The notes under the pieces are model-generated. The model saw only the letters and a program-made list of their open reading frames with translations. It had not been told where the DNA came from and did not search any database. This document shows positions 1-11,144 of a stretch of DNA of 64,000 bases, piece after piece. The stretch is from NCBI RefSeq assembly GCF_023156195.1, contig NZ_JAKUKA010000001.1, forward strand, positions 2,666,001 to 2,730,000, given 5' to 3'. The position numbers and the translations under genes were made by a program. How positions within the stretch are numbered: position 1 is the stretch's first letter; every line of letters starts with the position of its first letter. Origin of the DNA: Chitinophaga sedimenti (GTDB lineage Bacteria; Bacteroidota; Bacteroidia; Chitinophagales; Chitinophagaceae).

Positions 1-1
1 C

Positions 2-688
2 GCGTACCGTGCGAAATATGGTGCGGCTGCACTGAACCTGCCCACCACCTCCTATATCTTTTTTAAGTCGATGACGCAGCTGCGTGCCGGTGAAACCCTG
101 TCCGATTCCGCAGAGCTGAATATCGGCCAGCAAACGAAATTGATAGAGTACAGCACGTATGTACTGCCGGTGGTGATTAAATCGGTAGACGGTAACCCGG
201 ACGGCATTGCGACCAGCCGCGTATTGTACTTCGTGTTTAAAACCGGTAAACCCGCCGTGATCAACAAAACTGGCTGGACGATCGCCGGCTTCTCCTCCCA
301 GAACGGCACCTCCGCTCCTGCCAACCTGCTGGACGCCGATAACCTCACCACCTTCTGGGCGAGCCTGATTACGCAAACCATGCCGCAATGGGTGAGCATC
401 AACTTTAATAAAGAGGTGACATTTACCGCGGTGAATTACTACGTACCCACTGCATTAAGATACCCAACCCTGGGCGGTTACCCGACCACATTCCGGATCG
501 AGACCAGCATGAACGGTACTACCTGGACGGACAAAGGTGTATTCAACGGCAACATCGTCAATAATATGCAGTCGGTAGACCTCGGTGTGACCACCGCACG
601 CTACCTGCGCTTCACCGCATTGTCCTGCGTAAAATACTCAAACGCCTACGAAGCGGTGTTTATCAGCGGTATTGGACTGGTGCCTTAA
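2..688 (+). CDS. DUF1735/discoidin-domain surface protein, 5' end outside window
   Basis: The frame is open from the first bases of the window, so the start lies upstream; an internal ATG at 71 is not a credible start because the same frame reads on before it. The visible part begins inside a DUF1735-like (BT_3987-type) beta-sandwich. From about nucleotide 270 it continues into an F5/8 type C (discoidin) domain with W-rich strands such as MPQWVSINF and ARYLRF. Such proteins are usually surface lipoproteins encoded near SusC/SusD genes and are thought to bind glycans, but the signal peptide is not visible here. It lies 25 nt before the thioredoxin gene, so the two probably share a transcript. 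The family call is good; the ligand is unknown. Confidence 0.8.
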   Translation, partial: AYRAKYGAAALNLPTTSYIFFKSMTQLRAGETLSDSAELNIGQQTKLIEYSTYVLPVVIKSVDGNPDGIATSRVLYFVFKTGKPAVINKTGWTIAGFSSQNGTSAPANLLDADNLTTFWASLITQTMPQWVSINFNKEVTFTAVNYYVPTALRYPTLGGYPTTFRIETSMNGTTWTDKGVFNGNIVNNMQSVDLGVTTARYLRFTALSCVKYSNAYEAVFISGIGLVP

Positions 689-713
689 TTTAAAACCAAC
701 GTAAAAAAGATAC

Positions 714-1850
714 ATGAAAAAACAATTCATCCTCGCAGCCAGCTGCTTACTGCCATTAGCCACCATGGCACAGCAGGGCTTTACCATCAAGGGGAAGATA
801 GGCAAGCTGAACGCACCCGCGAAGGCTTACCTGAATTACACGGACGACGGCCGGAAAGTTGCAGATTCCGCCTTGTTGAAAAACGGGCAGTTTACCTTCA
901 AAGGACAACTGAAGAATCCGACATCGGCGTCTATCGTAATCAGGCACGATACCGGGTCGTTGGCTAAAAATGGTTATATGGATTACCTGCAGTTCTACAT
1001 CGAGAACGCTAACATCACCGTAACCTCGCCCGACTCCGTGTTTCGCGCAGCAGTAAAAGGTTCCAAAACGAATGATGAAGACAGGCTGCTCGCCCAGTGG
1101 CGCCACCCTTACAAAAGAAGCGCCGACTCGCTCACGAAAGTATATTGGTCGCTCACGGCGGAACAGCGCAAAGACACCCTGGCCTGGCTGAAACCGGCGG
1201 GTATCATCATGCGCCAGACGCAGGCGGGTTATGACAGCGTAAGCAAAGTGTTTCTCGCGAAATACCCAACTTCTTATATCGCCCTGCGTGTATTCCAGGA
1301 GGTAGAGCTGTCGTATAACTTTAACCCGGACACCGCGGCTGTTAAGTTCGCGCGTTTCCCGGCCAGCATGCGTAATTCGGCCCTCGGTAAACAACTGCAA
1401 AAGGCCATCGAAACCGGTAAAAAAACCAACACCGGCGTAATGGCGATGGACTTCGAACAGAAAGATTCTACCGGCAAATCGGTGAAACTGTCGGATTTCC
1501 GCGGTCAGTATGTACTGGTTGATTTCTGGGCATCATGGTGTAAACCCTGTCGTGCAGAGAACCCTAATCTGCTGGCGGCATACAATAAATTTAAAGACAA
1601 AAAATTCACCATCCTGGGTGTATCCCTCGATGAGGAAAATGGTCGTAAAGCATGGCTGGGCGCTGTGAAACAGGACAACATGCCCTGGACGCAGATCTCT
1701 GACCTGAAAGGTTTTAACAGCGAAGCGGCGGTGCTGTATGGCATCAAAGCAATTCCTTCGAACTTCCTGATCGACCCGAGTGGAAAAATTATTGCGCGCA
1801 ACCTGCGTGGCGATGATCTCTCGGCGGAACTGGCGAAGATTCTAAAATAA
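714..1850 (+). CDS. TlpA-like periplasmic thioredoxin with DUF4369-type N-terminal domain
   Basis: An intact 378-residue protein. A signal peptide (MKKQFILAASCLLPLATMAQ) is followed by a DUF4369-like beta domain (about residues 22-120), a helical linker, and a C-terminal thioredoxin/AhpC-TSA fold from about residue 240. The redox site is WASWCKPC, a CxxC motif as in TlpA/ResA proteins, and a cis-proline region (KAIPSNF) follows. Family members act in the periplasm as disulfide reductases or exchangers. It ends 10 nt before a strong bidirectional terminator, so it is the last gene of the locus running in from the left. It is one of three such thioredoxins in the window, each beside SusC/SusD-type genes. 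The substrate is unknown. Confidence 0.88.
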   Translation: MKKQFILAASCLLPLATMAQQGFTIKGKIGKLNAPAKAYLNYTDDGRKVADSALLKNGQFTFKGQLKNPTSASIVIRHDTGSLAKNGYMDYLQFYIENANITVTSPDSVFRAAVKGSKTNDEDRLLAQWRHPYKRSADSLTKVYWSLTAEQRKDTLAWLKPAGIIMRQTQAGYDSVSKVFLAKYPTSYIALRVFQEVELSYNFNPDTAAVKFARFPASMRNSALGKQLQKAIETGKKTNTGVMAMDFEQKDSTGKSVKLSDFRGQYVLVDFWASWCKPCRAENPNLLAAYNKFKDKKFTILGVSLDEENGRKAWLGAVKQDNMPWTQISDLKGFNSEAAVLYGIKAIPSNFLIDPSGKIIARNLRGDDLSAELAKILK

Positions 1851-1860
1851 ATAAACCATA

Positions 1861-1900
1861 GCAAAAGGGCTGACCAATGTATTGGTCAGCCCCCTTTTGC
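1861..1900. terminator. Bidirectional intrinsic terminator
   Basis: The arms gcaaaaggg-ctgaccaat and attggtcag-cccccttttgc form a long, nearly perfect stem with a very small loop. A T-rich side occurs in both directions. It sits between the convergent thioredoxin gene (+) and lacI-family gene (-) and can serve both. Confidence 0.85.
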
Positions 1901-1912
1901 TATATATCTTTA

Positions 1913-2919
1913 TCACTTCTCTCCTCCTGTCGACCTCCGCTCTATTAACCGCGACTTCAATACCACATCTGCCTTTGCACTGCCTTTCTTCTTAATAATC
2001 CGCAGCAGCTCCCTGGCAGCCGTTTCTCCTATTTCGAAAGCGGGTTGTGTAATGGTGGTGAGTGAAGGATTGAGCAATGCAGCTGTTTGCAGATTAGAGA
2101 AGCTGATGATCTTAATATCTTCCGGGATTCTTAATTGCATTTGCTCGCACACGCGATAAGCGACCACCGCGAGTTTTTCCACAGAAGCAAAAATACCGTC
2201 GGGCCTTTCGGCGAGCAGCATTTTATGAATAGCGGCAAACGCTTCATCATTATCAGTAGGACACTCTAAAACCAGCGGCGTTTTTGCTTCGCATATTTTT
2301 TGAGCGATTCCAGATAACCGTTCATGCGGATGGTGCCCACGGGGATGTTGCGATGCACTTTTAAATAGGCAATCTTTTTACAACCCTTATCCGTAAGGAG
2401 TTTGGTGGCAGTGACGGCGCTTTCATAATTGTCGGACGTTACTTTTACATTTTCCATTTTTTCGCTCACCCGATCGAACAGCACAAGCGGAATACCGTTG
2501 CGGTTCAACTGTTCGAGGTGTTCATTCTTATTATGTTCGTCGGTGATAGACAGCAATACACCATCTACCCTGCCATTGACCAACGTATTAATAAAAGATA
2601 CCTCCAGCGCATGATCGCCATGCGTGAAGTATAAAAGAATGTGGTAGCCCTGTTCCTGTGTTACCTTTTCGATCCCGCTGATCACCAGCGAGAAAAAGTC
2701 GTTCACCATGTCGGGGATCACTACCGCGATTATTTTGCTTTCCTGTGCGCGTAAACCACTGGCGTTTGCATTCGGCTGGTAATTTAAACGCTTCGCCAGG
2801 GCAAACACCTTTTCTTTGGTTTTCGCGCTGATTTCGTGACTGTCTCTCAGCGCACGCGAAACCGTGGAAATGGCAAGGTTTAACTCCTTTGCCAGGTATT
2901 TAATGTCGATCTTGTTCAT
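1913..2919 (-). CDS. LacI/GalR-family transcriptional regulator (frame break)
   Basis: The N-terminal helix-turn-helix (about residues 5-25, with LAISTVSRALRD) is followed by a periplasmic-binding-protein-like effector domain of the LacI family. The reading frame breaks at the five-A run (plus-strand T run 2281-2285). One extra base gives ...KQKTPLVLECPTDNDEAF..., which joins the two halves into a normal protein of about 335 residues. It is divergent from the first SusC gene, and a perfect palindrome lies 69 nt upstream of its start. It therefore most likely represses the tandem SusC/SusD operon, and perhaps itself, until a sugar-like ligand binds. The ligand cannot be read from the sequence. 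Confidence 0.88.
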
Positions 2920-2987
2920 GAATCTGCTCCGGAAGCGTTAAAATACTACTATTCCACTGATTTATAAGGAGAAAAATGATGAGATTC

Positions 2988-3003
2988 ACGGAAACGTTTC
3001 CGT
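2988..3003. promoter_or_regulatory. Putative LacI-family operator (perfect 16-bp palindrome)
   Basis: ACGGAAACGTTTCCGT is a perfect dyad with the central C-G step typical of LacI/GalR operators. It lies between the lacI-family gene and the divergent SusC gene, so one bound repressor could act in both directions. The direct view is the palindrome; that this regulator binds it is inference. Confidence 0.7.
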
Positions 3004-3145
3004 AAAAAAAAGGTAAAAAGAACGCTTAATTTGCCTAAGTTGAACCACGGTTTTAGAATTCCACGAATGGATCAATAGTCAAAACAAAAACAACTTATGC
3101 GTATGTAATGGTTTTGCTGATAAGCAACGAAAGAAAAACTGGGTA

Positions 3146-3180
3146 AATGATGTAATAGTAATGATGTATTAAATGATGTA
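3146..3180 (+). repeat. Three-copy AATGATGTA direct repeat
   Basis: The nonamer AATGATGTA occurs at 3146-3154, 3160-3168 and 3172-3180, with starts 14 and 12 bp apart, about 190-220 bp before the susC start. It could be an activator site or simple AT-rich drift; no known motif is matched. Confidence 0.45.
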
Positions 3181-3365
3181 ACAAGTTCCGCGTCTGTGAA
3201 GAAGGAAGTCCACGTGCGTATGCCCTGACGGGAATAATTAATCTATCTGTTGTCAATGTTTATTTTATCGCACCAACCGTGTGAACGGGTCTTTTTACGT
3301 ATTCGTCAGCCAAATCGACCAATTTTAAAAACTACTAGAATAACAATTTTAGAATTCTCACGCTT

Positions 3366-6230
3366 ATGAAAAGAACAGTTTCAAGCATGGCCCTGCTCAA
3401 GTACCAACTGTACCTGAGAGCGTCTATCGGGGTCATTATCTGTCTGTGCCTTTCGCTGGCCGCTACCGCGCAAAAGCCCGACAGTTCCGTGCTGATCAGC
3501 ACCTTTAACGGCAAACAGTTATACCAGGAGGTCACCGGTGCGTTTACGCAGGTGAAGGGCCGTCCACTGGAAAATGTACCTATCATCAACAACTCCAACC
3601 GCTTGCAGGGTACACTGGCCGGACTTATCGTAATGCAAAACAACGGTGAGCCGGGTAGTGAAAGCGCTGAAATCCAGATGCGTGGCAAACGCACGTTCCG
3701 CGACAACTCCCCCATCGTACTGGTGGATGGATTTGAGCGTAGCATGGAATTTCTGGATCCGAACGAGATAGAAACCATTACGCTGCTGAAGGATGCCGCT
3801 GCAACTGCGCAGTATGGCCTCCGCGGCGGTAATGGCGTAGTGCTTGTTACTACCAAACGTGGTAAGGAAGGACCTATTAAGATAACCTTCAATGCCCGCG
3901 GCGGTGTAAAGGCGCCTACGACTACACCCAAGCTGCTGAACTCTTTCCAGTATGCTACCCTGTACAACGAAGCGCTGACCAACGATGGCGCGGCACCGAA
4001 GTACAGCGCGGCTGACCTGGAAAAGTACAAGAACGCTGCGATGGGTGTATATGAGTCGGATATAGACCGCTACCTGTACCCGAACATCAATTGGTACGAC
4101 CAGTATGTGAACGAGCAAACCTGGCAGCAGCGCTACAGCGTGGATGTGCGCGGCGGCAACAAAAACGCCCGCTACTTCCTGTCGGCGGGCTACACGGGGA
4201 ACAGCGGTTTGTATAAGGTGGATAAGGCTGCCAACACTTACAACACCAACGCAGATTTTAATATGGTTACCATCCGTTCCAATATTGATGTAAACGTGAA
4301 CAAACGTTTCAGTCTTACATTGGACCTGGCCGGTCGCCGGGAACAACGCACCTATCCCGGCGCCCGCGGGGATGCAGCTTTACGCGTGTTCCGCACTTTA
4401 TATAAAACACCACCCAATGCCTTCCCGGTGCTGACGCCGGACGGGAAACTCGGCGGTACGAAAGACTTTTCACAGAACCCTTATGGTTTGCTGAACAAGC
4501 AGGGCTACTCGCTGTACTATGTGCGCAGCATGTTCGCCACCCTGCGCGGCAAACACGAGCTGGACTTCATCACACCGGGTTTATCTATCACCGGCGCTGT
4601 TGCTTTCGACAGCTGGTACGATATGGTGACCAACCGCAGCAAGTCGTTTAAGGTATATGACCTGCGCCAGGCAAACGGTAACGTTGAGTACAACCCGAAC
4701 GGCAGTATCAAGTACGTGGAAACCGGCTCCGACACGCAAATGGGTTCCGGTGTGGAATACCCCGGTACCCGCCGTATCCTGAACTACGAAGGTGCATTGA
4801 ACTACCAGCGTACGTTCGGGCTGCACGCGGTTAGCGCCGTAGCAGCGGTGAACCAGCGTATCATCTCTTCTGAAAATAATGAGAACATTCCCCGCGCCTA
4901 TCTCGGCTCGAACGGACGTGTATCTTACGCCTATAATAAACGTTACCTCGCGGAGTTCAACTATGGCTTCCAGGGTTCCGAGCAGTTTTTACCTGGTAAC
5001 AAATTCGGTTTCTTCCCTGCGGGATCTTTGGGCTGGGTGATTTCTGAAGAGGCCTTCATGAAAGACGCGACCTGGGTGAACCTGCTGAAACTGCGTGGTT
5101 CCTACGGCATTACCGGCAACGATGATGTGGGCGGTTACTTCCTCTGGTTCCAGAAGTACCAGAGCGCCGGCGGCCCTAACTTCGGTTACACCTCCGTAGG
5201 CTACAACGGCTTCCAGGAAACAGCTTTCTCGCTCGACAACGTCACCTGGGAAAAAGTGCATAAAACAAACGTGGGTATCGACGTGACCCTGATGAAGAAC
5301 AGGCTGAACTTCTCGTTCGACTACTTCTATGAGAAGAACAACGACATCATGATCCAGCCTGCGCTGCCATACATCATGGGTATCCGCTTCCCGGACTTCC
5401 CGATCGGCATCATCGAGAACAAAGGCTTCGACGCTTCCCTGCAGTATACACAGCCGGTTGGCGACGTGGAACTGTCGTTCATGGGTAACATTACCAGCGC
5501 GAAAAATAAAGTCCTGAACCGCGGTGAAGAGAAACCGCTCTTCGCTTACCAGGCGCGTACCGGCCGTCCGTTAGACGGTATTTACGGCCTGCAGGCGCAG
5601 GGACTGTTTAAAGACCAGGCGGAGATAGATGCCAGCCCGAGACAAACATTCGGCCAGGTGAAACCCGGTGATATCAAATACAAGGACCAGAACGGCGATA
5701 ACGTGATCGATGCCTATGACGAGGTGTATCTCGGTCAGGGTAACTTCCCCACGATGCAATACGGTGTTGGCTTTGGCGCTAAATATAAAGGATTTGACCT
5801 GGGACTGATGTTCACTGGTCACAGTGGTCAGCAGCTGCCGCTCACCGGCGAGTCTATCTGGGAATTCCACGATAACGGCACCGTTCGCGATCATCACCTG
5901 GGCCGCTTCAACCCGGAAGATGCGACTACCTGGGAGAATGCCTCTTATCCACGACTGTCGCTCGCCAACAAGGCTAACAACCAGCGCACCTCTACTTACT
6001 GGTTAAGAGATGGTAAAATGGTACGACTGAAAACAATGGAACTGGGTTATACGCTTCCCCAGCAGATCGCTAAAAAGATCAAACTGGACAACCTGCGTAT
6101 TTATGCCAGCGGCTACAACCTGTTCACCTGGTCTTCTACCGACCTCGTAGACACAGAAGCCCGCTCCGGCCACTATGTGCTGTATCCGATCCAGCGTATT
6201 ATTAATGCGGGTATCAGTGTATCCTTCTAA
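3366..6230 (+). CDS. SusC/RagA-family TonB-dependent outer-membrane transporter, short N-terminus
   Basis: An intact 954-residue protein: a signal peptide (about residues 18-36, ending AATAQ), a TonB plug with IVLVDGFER and ITLLKDAAATAQYGLRGGNGVVLVTTK, then a large beta-barrel ending in the aromatic-terminal pattern ISVSF. Unlike the other SusC proteins here it has no carboxypeptidase-regulatory-like (CarboxypepD_reg) or STN domain before the plug; only about 35 residues of unassigned sequence fill that place. It forms a pair with the SusD gene 5 nt downstream and should import an oligomeric ligand through the outer membrane using TonB energy. It is probably controlled by the divergent LacI-family protein. 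The substrate is unknown. Confidence 0.9.
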   Translation: MKRTVSSMALLKYQLYLRASIGVIICLCLSLAATAQKPDSSVLISTFNGKQLYQEVTGAFTQVKGRPLENVPIINNSNRLQGTLAGLIVMQNNGEPGSESAEIQMRGKRTFRDNSPIVLVDGFERSMEFLDPNEIETITLLKDAAATAQYGLRGGNGVVLVTTKRGKEGPIKITFNARGGVKAPTTTPKLLNSFQYATLYNEALTNDGAAPKYSAADLEKYKNAAMGVYESDIDRYLYPNINWYDQYVNEQTWQQRYSVDVRGGNKNARYFLSAGYTGNSGLYKVDKAANTYNTNADFNMVTIRSNIDVNVNKRFSLTLDLAGRREQRTYPGARGDAALRVFRTLYKTPPNAFPVLTPDGKLGGTKDFSQNPYGLLNKQGYSLYYVRSMFATLRGKHELDFITPGLSITGAVAFDSWYDMVTNRSKSFKVYDLRQANGNVEYNPNGSIKYVETGSDTQMGSGVEYPGTRRILNYEGALNYQRTFGLHAVSAVAAVNQRIISSENNENIPRAYLGSNGRVSYAYNKRYLAEFNYGFQGSEQFLPGNKFGFFPAGSLGWVISEEAFMKDATWVNLLKLRGSYGITGNDDVGGYFLWFQKYQSAGGPNFGYTSVGYNGFQETAFSLDNVTWEKVHKTNVGIDVTLMKNRLNFSFDYFYEKNNDIMIQPALPYIMGIRFPDFPIGIIENKGFDASLQYTQPVGDVELSFMGNITSAKNKVLNRGEEKPLFAYQARTGRPLDGIYGLQAQGLFKDQAEIDASPRQTFGQVKPGDIKYKDQNGDNVIDAYDEVYLGQGNFPTMQYGVGFGAKYKGFDLGLMFTGHSGQQLPLTGESIWEFHDNGTVRDHHLGRFNPEDATTWENASYPRLSLANKANNQRTSTYWLRDGKMVRLKTMELGYTLPQQIAKKIKLDNLRIYASGYNLFTWSSTDLVDTEARSGHYVLYPIQRIINAGISVSF

Positions 6231-6235
6231 ACGTT

Positions 6236-8037
6236 ATGACTATGCAAAAAATTAACATCAGTATATTAACCATCGCGCTCTGCACCTCGGCCGCTTCCTG
6301 TATGCGTCCGCTGGAAACCGTTCCGGTGGAATTCAAGTCGGATGTATTCGTGTTCAGCGACTCTGCCCGTGCGGAGATGTTCATCAACAACGCTTATACC
6401 GACCTCCCGGCAGATGTATCCGCCTCCTTCAACTGGCTGGATGGCAACGCGATGCTGGCTTCCGCGAGTGACGAAGCGATGCATGTATCTACTAACAAAA
6501 CCGTTCCTTCTGCCGCACAACGCATGAGCGCCGGCAACTGGAACCCGTCTAATATGAGATACTGGCGCGCGAGCGATGGCGCCGGTGAAATAGGCTCCTG
6601 GATGAAGTATGGCGGTTACCATGGTAATCGTAAAACCAATACCGCCATCAAAAACCTGCACCTGCTGCCGACCACCACGACCGAGCGTTTCCGTAACCGT
6701 ATGATGGGCGAAATGATTTTCATCCGCGCATTACACCATTGGTTCCTGTTCCAGCGCTGGGGTGGTATCCCCATCGTGGACCGTTCGTTCGAGGCGTCTG
6801 AAAACGTACTGACCCCGCGGAATTCTGTAAAATCTGTAGTAGATTTTATTGTACGCAGCTGCGACGAAGCATACGCCTTGTTACCGGCAGAACCTTACTA
6901 TGAGCCTAACGAGGTGGGTCGTGCCGACCGCGGTTCCTGCATGGCGCTGAAAGCAAAAGTACTGCTGTACGCTGCCAGCCCGTTGTACAACCGCGCTGGT
7001 GAAGACTCCCTCACCTCTTATGGCAATGTAGATGCTAACCGTTGGGCGCTGGCCGCACAGGCCGCACAGTCAGTGGTAGACCTTAACTGGTACCAATTGT
7101 ACCGCCCCGGTACAAACGGGCAGACTAACTACTCCTCATTCTTTAACGCCTGGGGCGCCGGCACTACTAACCGCGAACTGATCTTCGCCCGCTTGCGCAC
7201 GCCCAACCGCGATACAGAGAACGATAACTTCCCCGCTGGTTTTACCAACGCACGCGGTGGCACCTGTCCTTCGCAGGACCTGGTAGACGCGTACGAGATG
7301 TCGAACGGAACGCTGTTCAACTGGAATAATACCGCGCAGGCAGCTGCTCCTTACGATAACAGGGACCCGCGTTTTTATGCGAGCATCATTTATAATGGCG
7401 CACGTTACGCCAAGTTTGCGGGACAGAATAACTATACGTTCCAGATTTTCACCGGTGGCGCCAATGCTACAGGTAACGCGAAAACGGAAACAGGTTACTA
7501 CCTGAACAAGTTCATGGACTATGCGAATGCAAACCCGGCACAGAACACCGGCACCGTGTACCACAACTGGGTATATTTCCGTTACGCGGAAGTGCTGCTG
7601 AACCTGGCGGAAGCCGGTAACGAGGCAGGCGGGCCGTCTTACATCGTACCTGGTTCCTCAGCCCCCTTACACCGGTGCAGGCGCTGGACCTGGTAAGAGC
7701 ACGCGCTGGCATGCCCGATGTGCAGACCACCTTTACCCGCCGCGGTATTCCGCTGAACCAGGAAACGCTGCGTGACCTGATACGCAACGAGCGCCGCATC
7801 GAGCTGGCATTTGAAGATCACCGTTACTTCGACGTGCGTCGCTGGATGATCATTGAATCGCTGCCGAAGTTTATTCGTGGTATGGTGACTACCCGCAACG
7901 CAAACGGTACGTTCACGTATAATCCGAATGTGAAAGTGGAAGACAAGGTGTTTGAAACCAAACATTACTTCTTCCCTATCCCGCAGATAGAAATGAACCG
8001 TAATCCCTCCATGCGCCAAAATCCCGACTGGCTCTAA
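6236..8037 (+). CDS. SusD/RagB-family surface lipoprotein (frame break)
   Basis: A lipoprotein signal peptide with Cys after SAAS is followed by a SusD/RagB fold: helical TPR-like N-terminal part (RFRNRMMGEMIFIRALHHWFLF region) and the usual C-terminal block with IRNERRIELAFEDHRYFDVRRW. The frame breaks in the C run at 7662-7666; one extra C gives PLTPVQALDLVRARAGMPD, joining both parts into about 600 residues. SusD proteins cap the SusC barrel and capture ligand at the cell surface. It follows its SusC partner by 5 nt and is followed closely by a second SusC gene. An in-frame ATG at 6242 is an alternative start. Confidence 0.88.
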
Positions 8038-8048
8038 AAACGCAACAG

Positions 8049-11000
8049 ATGAAAAAATACTATTCTTCCTCCTGCTGCTGTGCGTTTCTATCACCCAGGT
8101 GATGGCGCAGGGCAAAACCATCACCGGTAAGGTGGTGAACGCGTCCGGCGAGCTGCTTATAGGCGCCGGCATTACGGAGAAAGGCACCTCCAACAGGGTG
8201 GTGACCGATCCCAAAGGCGAATTTAAATTGACATTGACCGGCACTACCGGCGTGCTACAGATTACTTATATCGGTTTTGTGGCACAGGAAGTTGCCATCC
8301 GCAATCAATCCAGTCTCCATATTACGATGGAGTCGGACGCCACCAAACTGGGCGACTATGTAGTGGTGGGTTACGGTACACAAAAGAAAGCCAGCGTGGT
8401 GGGCGCCATCTCGCAGGTAAAATCCGAAGAACTGCAACGCGCCTCTACTCCGAACCTGTCCAATGCTATCGCAGGCCGTGTTTCTGGTGTAATCAGTATA
8501 ATGGGTTCCGGTAAACCGGGTGCAGACAATGCACAGATACTCATCCGCGGTATGGCTACGACCAATACTACCGCACCACTGGTGCTGGTAGATGGTGTGG
8601 AAAGAGAATGGCAGCAGATTGACCCGGTGGATATTGAAACGTTTTCTGTACTGAAAGATGCTTCTGCTACTGCCGTATACGGTGTGCGCGGTGCGAACGG
8701 TGTAATCCTCATCACCACCAAACGCGGTACCGTTGGCCGTCCTGTATTGTCACTGTCTACACAGGCCGCTGTACAACAGCCTATCCGTAAACCGGACTAC
8801 CTGGGTTCTTACGACTATGCTACATTGATGAACGAAGCACTGAAGAACGAAGGCAAACCGCTGGAATACACTGCCAGCGACCTGGAACACTATCGTTTGG
8901 GCAACTCGCCATACACGCACCCCGACAATGATTTCTATGAAGATTTCATGCGCAAAGCGTCGTGGCAGCAGCTGTCGAACATGAGCGTAAGAGGCGGCAA
9001 CGAAGTGCTGCAGTACTTTATTTCCGCGAACCACCTGCACCAGGAAGGTTTGTATAAGGAATTCCCGAACGCAAGATACCCGACCAATACAGAGTATAAC
9101 CGTATGAGCTTCCGCTCCAACCTGGACTTCACCGTTACATCCTCTACTAAAGTGGGGGTAGACTTAACAGGCAGGTTTGAAGAAAGGAAACAACCGAACT
9201 TCGACGAGGACCTCTTCGATAAATTAAGAAGATTACCGCCAAACTTCCAAACGTATATCAACCCGGATGGCAGTATCGGTGGCCGTTCTGACGAAAGCCG
9301 CCTGTCGCCCTACGCCCTGCTGTCCCAGTTCGGTAACCGCAGGCGTAACAAGAACGTACTGGAAGGAGCCTTCACGATCAAACAAGACCTGAATAAAATC
9401 ACCAAAGGCTTATCTGCCCGTGCACTCATAGGTTTTGTAAGCACCTACGAATCGCGCCGCGACATAGTGGAAAAACCACTCCTGTATGAATACACCCGCT
9501 TCGGGCAATATCTCCTGAACAAGAGCCCGACCGAACTGTCGATTTCTACCGGCAGAGGCGGCGATGCCACCAGGAGAAGGCAACACTTTGAGGGTGCATT
9601 GAACTACAACCGCAACTTTGGCGATCATGCCGTTACCGGTATGGTCTTGTATCAACAGATACAGGACTTTGTACAGGCGCAGATTCCCACCGGTTATTTA
9701 GGATGGGTAGGCCGTGCCACCTATGGCTACAAAAACAAATACCTGTTCGAAGTGAACGCGGGTTATAACGGCTCTATGCAGTTCGATCCCAGCCGCCGCT
9801 TCGGCTTCTTCCCCGCCGCTTCACTGGGCTGGGTAGCATCAGAGGAAGGATTCTGGGGTAAAAATAACTTCGTGAATTACCTCAAAATCAGGGGCTCCTA
9901 CGGAGAGATCGGTAATGACAGGATTGGCAACTTTAACTACCTGTACGAGCAGCGTTATAACTACATGCCTAACGAAGACGGCTGGAGAGTGTTCTGGGGT
10001 GAACAACCCAGCTCCGAGAGAGGTATCGCAGAAGGTCAGCCTGGTAATGCTTTCGTAACCTGGGAAAGAGCGAAAAAGAGCAATATTGGTTTCGACGCAC
10101 AGATGATGAATGGTCGCATTACATTAACGGCCGACTTCTTCTCCGAGCACCGCCGCGATATTCTTGCTATCCCCTACTCGCTGCCGCTGGTATTCGGTAT
10201 GAATAACCCGCAGGGCTCTACGAGAACGGACGGACAAGGTCTTCCCCGGAAAACATTGGCCGCGTTCACAACAAGGGCTTTGATATGGAACTGGGCTTCT
10301 CCGATAAAAAAGGCGACTTCAACTACCTGGTCAAAGGTAACTTCACTTTCGCCCGCAACGTGATCAACAGGATCGATGAAGAAGGCAAAAGATACGACTG
10401 GCAACGCCGTACCGGCAAACGTATCGGACAACACTTCGGGTTAACCGACAATGGTTTGTATGCGCGGGAGGATTTTGAACTGACATCCAACGGTGACCTC
10501 GTACTCGAGGGCGGCTTCCCGGTACTGCGGAAAGAGCTGCCTATCCCGTCTTACGGGGTGGTTTATCCAGGCGATATCAAATACAAAGACCTGAACGGCG
10601 ATGGCCTGGTAGACAGCTACGATGAAGGTGCTATCGGTATGGGTACCGTTCCGGAATTCATCTACGGCATCACCCTTGGTGGTGGCTGGAAAGGCCTCGA
10701 CATCAATATGCTGATACAGGGTGGCGGTAATGCCGACATGTACTTCAGAGAAGATGCAGCATGGGAATTCAGCCAGCTGGGTAAAGTGATGCGCCATCAC
10801 CTGGGCCGTTACAACCCGGATGATCCTTCCACCTGGGCAAATGCAACCTATCCAAGGCTGCACCCTTCGGAAAACACGAACAACCACCGCAAATCTTCCT
10901 ACTGGTTGTATAGCAGGAATTATGTGCGCCTGAAAAACGTGGAAATCGGATATAACCTGCCTAAAGCTATGCTGTCGCGTGTTAAAATAAACGGCGTACG

Positions 11001-11133
11001 CTTTTTCGCAAATGGCAACAACCTGCTGACCTGGGATAAAATGCTGGGCTGGGATCCGGAATCCAACAGCGAAATCGGCAGTGCTTATCCGCAGTTAAGA
11101 ACCTGGAACCTGGGCGTTAAAGTAACCTTGTAA
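8049..11133 (+). CDS. SusC/RagA-family TonB-dependent transporter with CarboxypepD_reg domain (two frame breaks)
   Basis: The second transporter of the tandem array, about 1028 residues once repaired. The ATG at 8049 is followed by a six-A run (8052-8057); a seventh A gives the good signal peptide MKKILFFLLLLCVSITQVMAQ, which then runs in frame into ITGKVVNASGE, a CarboxypepD_reg domain. The plug has VVGYGTQKKASVVGAIS and ATAVYGVRGANGVILITTK. A second break at the C run 10244-10247 is repaired by one C, giving LPPENIGRVHNKGFDME. It pairs with the SusD gene starting 12 nt later. Without the start repair, only a GTG at 8099 would be available and the export signal would be lost. Confidence 0.88.
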
Positions 11134-11144
11134 AACAGACGATC

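Larger units (their letters stand above)
2920..3365. other. 446-bp divergent control region between lacI-type gene and susC
   Basis: No gene is seen. The region holds the 16-bp palindrome at 2988-3003, an imperfect -7-like TTAATTTG at 3026-3033, and three AATGATGTA repeats at 3146-3180. If transcription starts near 3040, the susC leader would be more than 300 nt long. I could not identify a riboswitch in it. Confidence 0.5.

Noticed and set aside
3146..3180. CRISPR-like array
   Set aside because: Repeats are only 9 nt with 3-5 nt between them, three copies, and no cas genes are nearby.
3519..4346. Long antisense open frame opposite the first SusC gene (also 7639-8244, 12586-13203, 35828-36454, 55750-56517 and 58985-59602)
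   Set aside because: Each lies opposite a recognised gene, has no family pattern, and shows the low-complexity composition of a reverse-strand shadow in GC-rich codons.
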